From Pseudomonadota bacterium (GTDB taxonomy: Bacteria; Pseudomonadota; Gammaproteobacteria; Steroidobacterales; Steroidobacteraceae): 10,110 bases of DNA. Of the stretch, positions 1-6,328 are shown piece by piece (the first letter of the stretch is position 1; each line of letters starts with the position of its first letter). Location: positions 1-10,110 of the forward strand of contig JAJXYU010000170.1 of the NCBI GenBank assembly GCA_021780395.1. Reading direction: 5' to 3'. Under the pieces are notes generated by a model, which was given only the letters and a program-made list of their open reading frames with translations, did not search any database and was not told the DNA's origin. Both the position numbers and the translations under genes were made by a program.

Positions 1-934
1 AGTGACCGATCCCGCCGGTCGCGGGTTCCATGAAGCTCACGTCGGAGCTGCCAATCACGAACGCACCCCGGCGCACGAGCTGTCCGAGCACCATGCCAGC
101 GAAATCGGTCGCCAGGCTGTTCACGATCGCTCCGGACACGGTGATCGGCGTCGAGGCGCCGCCGATCGGCAAGGTGCCGACGCTCACGGGCACGCCGGAC
201 CGTGCCGCGAGGATGATCTGATCGCTGTGGGTCCGCCAGTAGCCGAGCGGCAGCGGCGTGACGATCTGCAGGAAATACGGCCGCTCGGCGAGCGCTTCGC
301 GCGAGCCGCGCACCGCCGCCGCGAGGTCGATCGCCACGGCGAGCGACGCGGCGTGCTCGCACAGGTACTCAAGCGGCTTGGCGGTGTTCTGGATCATCAC
401 CGCGAATTCGTTGATCTCGCCATCGGCGTCCGAACGCGGGACGTCCTTGCACGCGACGCAGACCGCGTCGATGTTCGGCAACGCATCCGCGAGCCGGGTC
501 GCGGTCGCCAGGTCGTCCGCGGTGCTGTCCCGTGGCGTTGCGTCGGCCGCGTCGTACACCTTGATGCAGGTCATCCCGGGGATGAACCAGGTGTGCGCGG
601 CGTCGAGATCGAGCCAGGCGTCGGCGTCGCGGTTCCACAGACGCGCGCGCCGGCTCACCGTGCCGAGCGCGGTCCGCACGAGACCGGGATCGAAACGCAC
701 GATGCCGTCGGCGCTCACGTCGCAGCCCGCCGACCGCAGGATCCGGCTCGCCTCGGTGTCCGGCTCGAACAGGCAGCCGGAGTCGCGCAACAAGTCGACG
801 GCGGCGTCGATCAAGCGATCGACCGTCGTCGCGTCGAACGGCTCGTAGGGAGGGGTCGGGCCGAGGTGCAGGCCTCGGTCGGCGGTCGCGGCGGCCGCTG
901 CGGTGCGCCGGTGCAACTTCGGACGGTGCGCCAA
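1..934 (-). CDS. MttB (trimethylamine methyltransferase) family protein, 3' end outside the window
   Basis: The minus strand is open from a TTG at 934-932 to the window edge, giving 311 residues that start MAHRPKLHRR. The reading resembles the COG5598/MttB family: an N-terminal segment ending in RILRSAGCDVSADGIVRF (about 60-80), a middle with DDLATATRLADALPNID, the phrase FLQIVTPLPLGYWRTHSDQI, and a glycine-rich PIGGASTP at residues 256-263. Family members are TIM-barrel enzymes of about 480-510 residues that transfer a methyl group from trimethylamine or, in non-pyrrolysine relatives such as MtgB, from quaternary amines like glycine betaine to a corrinoid protein. About one third is missing at the C-terminus, including the region where MttB carries pyrrolysine, so that cannot be tested. 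No ATG or GTG fits this frame upstream. The TTG has a GAGGAA ribosome site 7 bases before it. The divergent neighbour is an amine dehydrogenase, which supports a role in methylated-amine use. The substrate is unknown. No corrinoid protein gene is visible. Confidence 0.85.
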   Translation of the reverse strand, partial: MAHRPKLHRRTAAAAATADRGLHLGPTPPYEPFDATTVDRLIDAAVDLLRDSGCLFEPDTEASRILRSAGCDVSADGIVRFDPGLVRTALGTVSRRARLWNRDADAWLDLDAAHTWFIPGMTCIKVYDAADATPRDSTADDLATATRLADALPNIDAVCVACKDVPRSDADGEINEFAVMIQNTAKPLEYLCEHAASLAVAIDLAAAVRGSREALAERPYFLQIVTPLPLGYWRTHSDQIILAARSGVPVSVGTLPIGGASTPITVSGAIVNSLATDFAGMVLGQLVRRGAFVIGSSDVSFMEPATGGIGH

Positions 935-941
935 GGGTGCG

Positions 942-947
942 TTCCTC
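942..947 (-). promoter_or_regulatory. Ribosome binding site for the MttB-family gene
   Basis: On the minus strand this reads GAGGAA and ends 7 bases before the TTG at 934. It decides the start: the only nearby ATG (968-966, minus) lies in a different frame whose product is arginine-rich and resembles nothing. Confidence 0.6.
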
Positions 948-953
948 AGGCAA

Positions 954-959
954 ATTATA
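954..959 (-). promoter_or_regulatory. Candidate -10 box for the MttB-family gene
   Basis: The minus strand reads TATAAT, a perfect sigma70 -10 hexamer, 19 bases upstream of the GAGGAA-TTG start region. This would give a leader of only about 13 bases. A second minus-strand TATAAT lies at 974-979 and would give a leader of more usual length. No good TTGACA box is spaced correctly for either. Part of this signal may simply be the AT-rich operator itself. Confidence 0.4.
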
Positions 960-985
960 TGAAAACATATTAAATTATATGTCCA

Positions 986-991
986 TATAAT
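986..991 (+). promoter_or_regulatory. Candidate -10 box for the amine dehydrogenase gene
   Basis: A perfect TATAAT sits in the right arm of the palindrome at 973-992, predicting transcription from about 998 and a leader of roughly 65 bases before the ATG at 1065. The -35 region (about 962-968) is A-rich but does not match TTGACA. A protein bound to the palindrome would cover this box, which fits repression. Confidence 0.5.
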
Positions 992-1049
992 TCAGGGCGC
1001 CAAGCCGGTCCGCCGTCCAGAGGCTCGACGCCGGTACCGCCCGATGGCC

Positions 1050-1054
1050 GAGGG
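1050..1054 (+). promoter_or_regulatory. Ribosome binding site deciding the dehydrogenase start
   Basis: GAGGG lies 10 bases before the ATG at 1065. The upstream in-frame ATG at 1044 has no purine-rich site at a workable distance. Confidence 0.5.
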
Positions 1055-1064
1055 CTGCCTGACG

Positions 1065-3086
1065 ATGGACTCTCGATTTGCGCCACTGTTCGAACCCCTG
1101 CGGATCGGGCCGGTCACCGCGCCGAACCGCTTCTACCAGGTCCCGCACTGCACCGGCATGGGGCATGCGTTGCCCCAGACCCTGGCGGCGCTGCGCGAGG
1201 TGAAGGCCGAGGGCGGCTGGGGCGTCGTCTGCACCGAGTATTGTTCGATCCATCCAAGCTCGGACGATCATCCGTACCCGTTCGCCTCGGTCTGGGACGA
1301 GGGCGACGTCGCGAACCTGGCGGCGATCGCCGACGGTATCCACCGGCACGGGGCGCTCGCCGGGATCGAGCTCTGGCACGGCGGCAGCTACGTCGCGAAC
1401 CTGGCGACACGCGAGCCCTCGCTCGGCGTGCGTTCGATGCCGTCCCGGGAGGATCCGGTCCAATCGCAACGCATGGATCGGGCCGACATCCGCCGCTTGA
1501 AGGAATGGCACCGGGCCGCCGCGCGCCGCGCGCGCGCCGCGGGCTTCGACATCGTGTACGTGTACCCGACCCACGGCTATCTGCTCGCGGAGTTCCTGTC
1601 GCGGAGCCTGAACGGCCGGCGGGACGAATACGGCGGATCGCTCGCGAACCGGGCGCGTCTGTTCCGGGAGCTCCTCGAGGAGACCCGCGACGCGGTCGGC
1701 GAGCGCTGCGCGGTCGCGGCCCGATTCTCCGCCGACGGCCACGGCGATCCGCACTTGACCAGCGAGGAGGCGCACGAGCTGCTCGCCGTGCTCGGCCCGC
1801 TCGCCGATCTCTGGGACCTGGTGATCGGCGACTACGAGGAGGAAATGGGCTCCTCGCGGTTCGTCGAGGAAGGTGCGCTCGAGGCCCGCGTGCGCGCGGT
1901 GCGGGGGCTCACCGGCCGGCCCGTCGTGAGCGTCGGGCGCTTCACGTCGCCGGACGCGATGCTGCGTCAGGTTCGCAGCGGCATCGTCGATCTCGTCGGC
2001 GCTGCGCGCCCGTCGATCGCCGATCCGTTCCTGCCGAGCAAGATCCGCGACGGCCGGATCGACGAGATCCGCGAGTGCATCGGCTGCAACGTGTGTTACG
2101 CGCACGACGCGCGCGGCGCGCCGATCCGCTGCACGCAGAATCCCACGATCGGCGAGGAGTGGCGTCGCGGGTGGCATCCCGAACGCGTTCCGGAGGGACG
2201 GGGTTCGGTGCTGATCGTCGGTGCCGGTGCCGCCGGACTCGAGGCCGCGCAGGTGCTCGGACGTCGTGGCTTCGAGGTGTCGCTCGCCGAGCGGGAGCCG
2301 TTCCCCGGCGGACGCGTCAGCCGCGAGAGCCGCCTGCCCGGGCTCGCGGCCTGGGCGCGAGTGCGCGACCACCGGGTCGGCCAGATCGCCCGGATGGCGA
2401 ACGTCGCGACCTACTACGGCAGTGCGCTCGACGCGGCGACGATCCGCGAGTTCGCCGCCGATCATGTGCTGATCGCGACCGGCGCGCGCTGGCGGCGCGA
2501 CGGGACCGGGCGCTGGCACGCGGGTCCGATCGAACTCGGACCGGCGCGCGTCTATACCCCGGACGACGTGATGGACGGCATCCGGCCCGAGGGCCGGGTC
2601 GTCGTCTTCGACGACGACCATTATTACATCGGCCCGGTGATCGCGCTCGCGCTCGCCCATGCCGGCGCGAGCGTGCGCTACGTGACGACCGCCGGCCGAG
2701 CGGGCGAGTGGAGCAGTCACACGGCCGAGCAGCGGCGCACGCAACGCGGGATGCTCGAGGCGGGAATCGAGATCGTGGTGAGCACCGCCGTCGTCGGTTT
2801 CGACGGGGGGACGGCGCGTGCCGAATGCGTGTTCACGGGCCGTGCGGCGACCTGGGGTGCCGATGCGCTCGTGCTCGTCACGTCGCGGGAGCCGGAGGAT
2901 GGGCTGCATGCCGCGCTCGTCGGATCCGACGGCGGCGCGCCGGACTCCCGGGTGGTGCGCATCGGGGACTGCCGCCAGCCGTCGATCATCGCCGCCGCGG
3001 TTTACTCGGCGCACGCGGTCGCGCGCGAGCTCGGCCGAGGCGGCGATCGGCCCGCGGCACGCGATCGCGTCCTGATCCTGCGCTGA
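1065..3086 (+). CDS. Trimethylamine/dimethylamine dehydrogenase-family flavoprotein (FMN, 4Fe-4S, dinucleotide domain)
   Basis: A complete 673-residue protein that matches Methylophilus trimethylamine dehydrogenase in domain order and in many motifs. Residues 8 to about 365 form an old-yellow-enzyme barrel. FYQVPHC places the cysteine that covalently holds FMN at Cys29. VYVYPTH supplies the catalytic Tyr167 and His170. Arg220 matches the flavin-site arginine. The 4Fe-4S ligands are Cys338, Cys341, Cys344 and Cys356. From about 383 on is a nucleotide-binding domain with GAGAAG at 386-391. Characterised members oxidatively demethylate secondary or tertiary amines, releasing formaldehyde and passing electrons to electron-transfer flavoprotein in the cytoplasm. 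Oddly, of the aromatic bowl that grips trimethylamine only Tyr59 (family Tyr60) is kept. The loop GDYEEEMGSSRF (255-266) is about three residues shorter and lacks family Trp264 and Asp267, and Asp348 replaces Trp355. The substrate is therefore probably not trimethylamine; N-methylproline-type compounds are one possibility. The start at 1065 is preferred over 1044 on ribosome site and family N-terminus. Confidence 0.93.
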   Translation: MDSRFAPLFEPLRIGPVTAPNRFYQVPHCTGMGHALPQTLAALREVKAEGGWGVVCTEYCSIHPSSDDHPYPFASVWDEGDVANLAAIADGIHRHGALAGIELWHGGSYVANLATREPSLGVRSMPSREDPVQSQRMDRADIRRLKEWHRAAARRARAAGFDIVYVYPTHGYLLAEFLSRSLNGRRDEYGGSLANRARLFRELLEETRDAVGERCAVAARFSADGHGDPHLTSEEAHELLAVLGPLADLWDLVIGDYEEEMGSSRFVEEGALEARVRAVRGLTGRPVVSVGRFTSPDAMLRQVRSGIVDLVGAARPSIADPFLPSKIRDGRIDEIRECIGCNVCYAHDARGAPIRCTQNPTIGEEWRRGWHPERVPEGRGSVLIVGAGAAGLEAAQVLGRRGFEVSLAEREPFPGGRVSRESRLPGLAAWARVRDHRVGQIARMANVATYYGSALDAATIREFAADHVLIATGARWRRDGTGRWHAGPIELGPARVYTPDDVMDGIRPEGRVVVFDDDHYYIGPVIALALAHAGASVRYVTTAGRAGEWSSHTAEQRRTQRGMLEAGIEIVVSTAVVGFDGGTARAECVFTGRAATWGADALVLVTSREPEDGLHAALVGSDGGAPDSRVVRIGDCRQPSIIAAAVYSAHAVARELGRGGDRPAARDRVLILR

Positions 3087-3101
3087 GCGCGCGACGCGCG
3101 T
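3087..3101 (+). terminator. Small GC hairpin just after the dehydrogenase stop
   Basis: Directly after the stop codon, 3088-3092 (CGCGC) pairs with 3096-3100 (GCGCG) around a 3-base GAC loop, with a possible G-T pair at 3087/3101. It is followed by TTCTC rather than a run of T. It may be a weak terminator between the two blocks, but GC-rich repeats of this size arise easily here. Confidence 0.25.
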
Positions 3102-3139
3102 TCTCAGCCCTTCCCCTCCGGGCGGATGCTCGCTGCCCT

Positions 3140-3145
3140 TATACT
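3140..3145 (+). promoter_or_regulatory. Candidate -10 box for the methyltransferase-tamAB operon
   Basis: TATACT matches the -10 consensus at five of six bases and stands out in GC-rich surroundings within the 93-base gap after the dehydrogenase. Transcription would begin near 3152, about 28 bases before the ATG at 3180. No recognisable -35 box lies 16-18 bases upstream. If correct, the ATG at 3126 cannot be the start. Confidence 0.45.
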
Positions 3146-3167
3146 GGCGGCGAATCGGCGCTCGAGC

Positions 3168-3171
3168 GAGG
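3168..3171 (+). promoter_or_regulatory. Ribosome binding site for the C-methyltransferase
   Basis: GAGG lies 8 bases before the ATG at 3180 and supports that start over the in-frame ATGs at 3126 and 3186. Confidence 0.5.
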
Positions 3172-3179
3172 CGGCAGCA

Positions 3180-4448
3180 ATGGCGATGGCGATCACGGCG
3201 GTGGCGCGGACAGTCGGGAGGTTCAAGTGCCGTTTCTGCGGCGGGTGCGACGCGTCGACGTTCGCGGACCTCGGCGCGTCGCCGCTGGTCCAGAGCTTCC
3301 TCGAGGCCGACCGGCTGCACGCGATGGAGCCGTTCTATCCGCTGCATGCGCGCGTCTGCCATGACTGCCTGCTCGTGCAGCTCGACGAATTCGTCGCGCC
3401 CGCGGAGATCTTCAGCGAGTACGCGTACTTCTCGTCGTTCTCCGATGCCTGGATCGCGCATGCCGCCCGCTATGCGGACCGGATGCGCGAACGCCTGCGG
3501 CTCGGCGCCGGCAGCCTGGTGGTCGAGATCGCGAGCAACGACGGCTACCTGCTGCGCCACTTCGCCGCGGCGGGCGTGCCGGTGCTCGGGATCGAGCCGG
3601 CGGCGAATGTCGCCCGCGCCGCGGTCGACGCCGGAGTCCGCACCGACGTGTCCTTCCATTCCCGCGCGAACGCGGCGCGGATCGTCGGCGAACACGGCCG
3701 GGCGGATCTCGTGATCGGCAACAACGTGCTCGCGCACGTGCCGGACCTGAACGATTTCGTCGCCGGCCTGAAGACGTTGATGAAGCCGGATGCCGTGCTG
3801 ACGATGGAGTTTCCGCACCTGCAGCGGTTGATCGAGGAGAATCAGTTCGACACGATCTACCACGAGCATTTCAGCTACTTCTCCTTCGCGACCGCCGCCC
3901 GCGTGTTCGCGGCGCACGGCCTCAGGCTGTTCGACGTCGAGGAGCTGCCGACGCACGGCGGTTCGATCCGGATATACGGGTGCCACGCCGACGATCGGAC
4001 GAAGCCGCCGTCCGAGCGGGTTGCGCGGATGCGCGCGCAGGAGCGGCAGCTCGGCCTCGAGGATCTGGCGACCTACCGCCGGTTCGACGAGCGGGTCAAG
4101 GCGACGAAACGCGACATTCTGGAGTTCCTGATCGACCTGAAGCGGCGCGGCAAGACGGTCGTCGGCTACGGTGCGCCGGGCAAGGGCAATACGCTCCTCA
4201 ATTACTGCGGCGTCCGCACCGATTTCCTCGATTACACGGTCGACCGCAATCCCTACAAGCAGGGCCGGTTCACGCCGGGCACCCGCATCCCGATCCACGC
4301 ACCGGCGCGGATCCGTGAGACGCGGCCGGACGTCGTGCTGATCCTGCCATGGAACTGGCGCGAGGAGATCGTCGAGCAGATGGCCTACATCCGCGAATGG
4401 GGCGGGCGTTTCGCGGTCCCGATCCCCCGTCCGCAAATCCTGCCGTGA
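3180..4448 (+). CDS. SAM-dependent C-methyltransferase, sugar 3-C-methyltransferase (TylC3/TcaB9) type
   Basis: A 422-residue protein with the three-part layout of this family. The N-terminal zinc domain has ligands Cys17, Cys20, Cys60 and Cys63. The central SAM-binding domain has EIASNDGY at 116-123 and an acidic GIEP strand end after it. The C-terminal domain carries GYGAPGKGN at 329-337 and ends with a LPWN-type motif. His186 (in NVLAHVPD), Tyr227, Glu229 and His230 (in YHEHFSYFS) have the same spacing as His181, Tyr222, Glu224 and His225 of TcaB9, the residues proposed for catalysis there. Characterised relatives methylate C-3 of TDP-4-keto-deoxysugars, making branched sugars such as mycarose precursors. 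Here the substrate is not known, since no deoxysugar genes are in the window. A role in a surface glycan or lipid is only inference. The stop overlaps a possible tamA GTG start, so it probably leads an operon with tamA and tamB. The chosen ATG has a GAGG site; the conserved region begins about 16 residues later. Confidence 0.93.
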   Translation: MAMAITAVARTVGRFKCRFCGGCDASTFADLGASPLVQSFLEADRLHAMEPFYPLHARVCHDCLLVQLDEFVAPAEIFSEYAYFSSFSDAWIAHAARYADRMRERLRLGAGSLVVEIASNDGYLLRHFAAAGVPVLGIEPAANVARAAVDAGVRTDVSFHSRANAARIVGEHGRADLVIGNNVLAHVPDLNDFVAGLKTLMKPDAVLTMEFPHLQRLIEENQFDTIYHEHFSYFSFATAARVFAAHGLRLFDVEELPTHGGSIRIYGCHADDRTKPPSERVARMRAQERQLGLEDLATYRRFDERVKATKRDILEFLIDLKRRGKTVVGYGAPGKGNTLLNYCGVRTDFLDYTVDRNPYKQGRFTPGTRIPIHAPARIRETRPDVVLILPWNWREEIVEQMAYIREWGGRFAVPIPRPQILP

Positions 4449-4468
4449 CGGACGGCGCCCCACGATCG

Positions 4469-6328
4469 ATGCTCCGCGCGAGCATCATCGCGGTCGCGCT
4501 GATCCTGACCGGCGTGCAGGTCGCGCTCGCCGCGAATCCGCTCGCGTATCGGGTGTCGCTCGCGCCGACCGGAAACACCGGCCTCGACGCCGCGCTCGCG
4601 GCGACCGCGGTGTTGCGGACGCTGCGCGGGACGGCCCCGGTCGGTCCGTTCGGGCTGATCGTCCGCGCGCGGACCGACGTCGACCGCCTGAAGACGGTGC
4701 TCGACAGCTTCGGGTATTACCAGGGGTCGGTCACGATCACGATCGACGGCCGCTCGCTCGCGGACCCACGGCTCCCGGACGACCTCGCGCGGCTTCCGAA
4801 AGGGCATGACGCCGCCGTCGCCGTCGGATTCGCGCTCGGACCGCTGTATCGCCTCGGCCGAATATCGATCGACGGCCAGGTTCCGCCGTTCGCGCGGGCG
4901 GTCCTCGGCTTGCGACCGGGCGAGCCCGCGGTCGCCGCCGCGGTGCTCGCCGGCGCCGCCCGCCTGCGGACCGCGCTCGAGGATCGCGGCTACGCGTTCG
5001 CCCGGGTCGATCCGCCGGTCGCGACGCTCGACGACCCGCAGCGGGTGCTCGATCTTTCGTTCCCGGTCGTCACGGGGCCGCGGGTGCGGATCGGCGCGAT
5101 ATCGATCGAGGGCTTGAAGCGCGTCCGCGCGCGCTTCGTGCGGAGCCGCCTGCCGTTGCGCCGGGGCGAGTCGTACTCGCCGGCGGCGATCGGACGCGCG
5201 CGGACCGCGCTCGTCGACATCGGCGTGTTCTCGGCCGTCAGCGTGCATGTCGGCAAGTCGCCGGACGCGGCCGGCGGCGTGCCGATCACGTTCGTCGTGC
5301 GCGAGCGGCCGCGCCATGCCGTGTCGATCAACGCGGCGTATTCCAGCGATCTTGGTGGCAGCGGCGGCGTCACCTGGACGGACCGGAACGTGTTCGGGCA
5401 CGCCGAGCGGCTCAGCGTGTCGTCCGCGGTCACGAACATCGGGGGCAGTTCGACCACCGGCCTCGGCTACGACGTGTCGGCGAAACTCGTGAAGCCGGAG
5501 TTCGGTGATCGCGATCAATCGATGCAATTCGCGGTCACCGCGGTCAAGCAATCGCTCGTCGCCTACGATCAGACCGCGCTGACGACCGGTGCGACCCTGG
5601 TCCGCAAGCTCTCGGCCGACTGGACCGCGAACGTCGGCGTCACCGCCGCGCACGAACTCATCGTCCAGCCGCCCACATCGCCGTTGCAGCGCCGGTACAC
5701 GCTGATCGAGCTGCCGATCGGGCTTGAATACGATTCGACGAACCTCGCATCGCCACTTCAGGATCCGCTCCGGGGCATGCGCGATTCGCTCACGGTGACG
5801 CCGACGCGATCGATCGGCCCGCCGAGTGCGACGTTCGTGATCACGCAGCTGAAACTCGCCGGCTACCTCGACCTGCACCGGTTCGGCTGGACGCGGCCGG
5901 GGCGCAGCGTGCTCGCGGCGCGCGCGCTCGCCGGTCTCGCTCAGGGAGCCGGGGAGTTCAGTCTGCCGCCGGACCAGCGCTTCTACGGCGGCGGCAGCGG
6001 TACGATCCGCGGCTTCCGCTATCAAGGCGTCGGCCCGGTGTTCCCGAAAACGACGACGCCGATCGGCGGTAGCGCGATCATCGCCGGGTCCCTGGAGTTC
6101 CGGCAGCGATTCGGCAATCACTGGGGCGCGGCCGTCTTCACCGACGCCGGCCAGGTCAGCGCGAGCTTGAAGCCGCTGCCAAGCGTGCTGCGCGTCGGCA
6201 TCGGCGCGGGGATCCGCTATTACACGCCGATCGGACCGATCCGGGTCGACTTCGCGGTGCCCGCGAAGCGCTATAGTCCGTACGACGACCCCTACGAGAT
6301 CTACGTCGGACTGGGCCAGGCGTTTTGA
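4469..6328 (+). CDS. tamA: Translocation and assembly module outer-membrane protein TamA
   Basis: A 619-residue Omp85-family protein (Escherichia coli TamA has 577). Residues 1-21 form a signal peptide, MLRASIIAVALILTGVQVALA, with likely cleavage after ALA. Three POTRA repeats follow, at about 25-122, 126-200 and 207-278; the second and third open with RLGRISIDG and RIGAISIEG. From about 280 to the end is a 16-strand barrel (surface antigen domain) ending in GLGQAF with the C-terminal phenylalanine typical of barrel proteins. The conserved Omp85 loop signature lies at residues 508-520, with Arg514, Gly515 and Phe516 in GTIRGFRYQG. TamA partners TamB in placing some outer-membrane proteins and in lipid transfer to the outer membrane. 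The start is uncertain: the ATG at 4469 gives a clean signal peptide, while a GTG at 4445 is in frame, adds 8 residues and overlaps the upstream stop as GTGA. Neither has a good ribosome site, so translation may depend on coupling. Confidence 0.9.
   Translation: MLRASIIAVALILTGVQVALAANPLAYRVSLAPTGNTGLDAALAATAVLRTLRGTAPVGPFGLIVRARTDVDRLKTVLDSFGYYQGSVTITIDGRSLADPRLPDDLARLPKGHDAAVAVGFALGPLYRLGRISIDGQVPPFARAVLGLRPGEPAVAAAVLAGAARLRTALEDRGYAFARVDPPVATLDDPQRVLDLSFPVVTGPRVRIGAISIEGLKRVRARFVRSRLPLRRGESYSPAAIGRARTALVDIGVFSAVSVHVGKSPDAAGGVPITFVVRERPRHAVSINAAYSSDLGGSGGVTWTDRNVFGHAERLSVSSAVTNIGGSSTTGLGYDVSAKLVKPEFGDRDQSMQFAVTAVKQSLVAYDQTALTTGATLVRKLSADWTANVGVTAAHELIVQPPTSPLQRRYTLIELPIGLEYDSTNLASPLQDPLRGMRDSLTVTPTRSIGPPSATFVITQLKLAGYLDLHRFGWTRPGRSVLAARALAGLAQGAGEFSLPPDQRFYGGGSGTIRGFRYQGVGPVFPKTTTPIGGSAIIAGSLEFRQRFGNHWGAAVFTDAGQVSASLKPLPSVLRVGIGAGIRYYTPIGPIRVDFAVPAKRYSPYDDPYEIYVGLGQAF
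6318..6320 (+). promoter_or_regulatory. Weak ribosome binding site and TGATG junction for tamB
   Basis: AGG lies 7 bases before the tamB ATG, inside the last codons of tamA. The tamA stop and tamB start share one base (TGATG at 6326-6330), an arrangement that favours re-initiation by ribosomes finishing tamA. Confidence 0.4.

Larger units (their letters stand above)
953..992. promoter_or_regulatory. AT-rich divergent operator with paired palindromes
   Basis: Four half-sites alternate in orientation: ATATG at 957-961, CATAT at 966-970, ATATG at 977-981 and CATAT at 984-988. The right pair expands to a perfect inverted repeat with 9-base arms, AATTATATG (973-981) and CATATAATT (984-992), around a 2-base spacer. 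The left pair has 5-base arms around a 4-base spacer, and its left half again reads AATTATATG (953-961). The two centres are about 19 bp apart. The stretch 951-992 is 36 of 42 A/T in an otherwise GC-rich window. It lies between two divergent amine-catabolism genes and overlaps their likely -10 boxes. I infer binding of two regulator dimers that repress or co-regulate both genes. The regulator family cannot be told from the site, and no regulator gene is visible in the window. Confidence 0.7.

Noticed and set aside
1..934. Possible pyrrolysine (in-frame amber) in the MttB-family gene.
   Set aside because: No in-frame TAG occurs in the visible part, and the position where MttB carries pyrrolysine lies beyond the window, so nothing can be claimed.
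369..968. A minus-strand frame with an ATG at 968.
   Set aside because: Its product is Arg-rich. The MttB-family frame on the same strand is offset from it and continues to the window edge with recognisable family motifs.
1517..1545. A CG-alternating run that could look like a repeat or Z-DNA tract.
   Set aside because: It encodes an Ala/Arg-rich helix of the dehydrogenase in frame and is explained by codon bias.
3126..3179. An upstream ATG adding 18 residues to the C-methyltransferase.
   Set aside because: The extra residues lie upstream of the family N-terminus and overlap the probable -10 box at 3140-3145; the ATG at 3180 has a GAGG site.
1241..3364. A 707-codon plus-strand frame shifted relative to the dehydrogenase.
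   Set aside because: Arg-rich and featureless, and it runs through the dehydrogenase stop and the intergenic gap; the dehydrogenase frame matches a known enzyme throughout.
975..4463. A 1162-codon open frame on the minus strand across the dehydrogenase and methyltransferase genes.
   Set aside because: The translation is dominated by Arg, Ala, Asp and His with no domain. It lies opposite two clearly recognised plus-strand genes; long antisense frames are a by-product of G/C-biased third positions.
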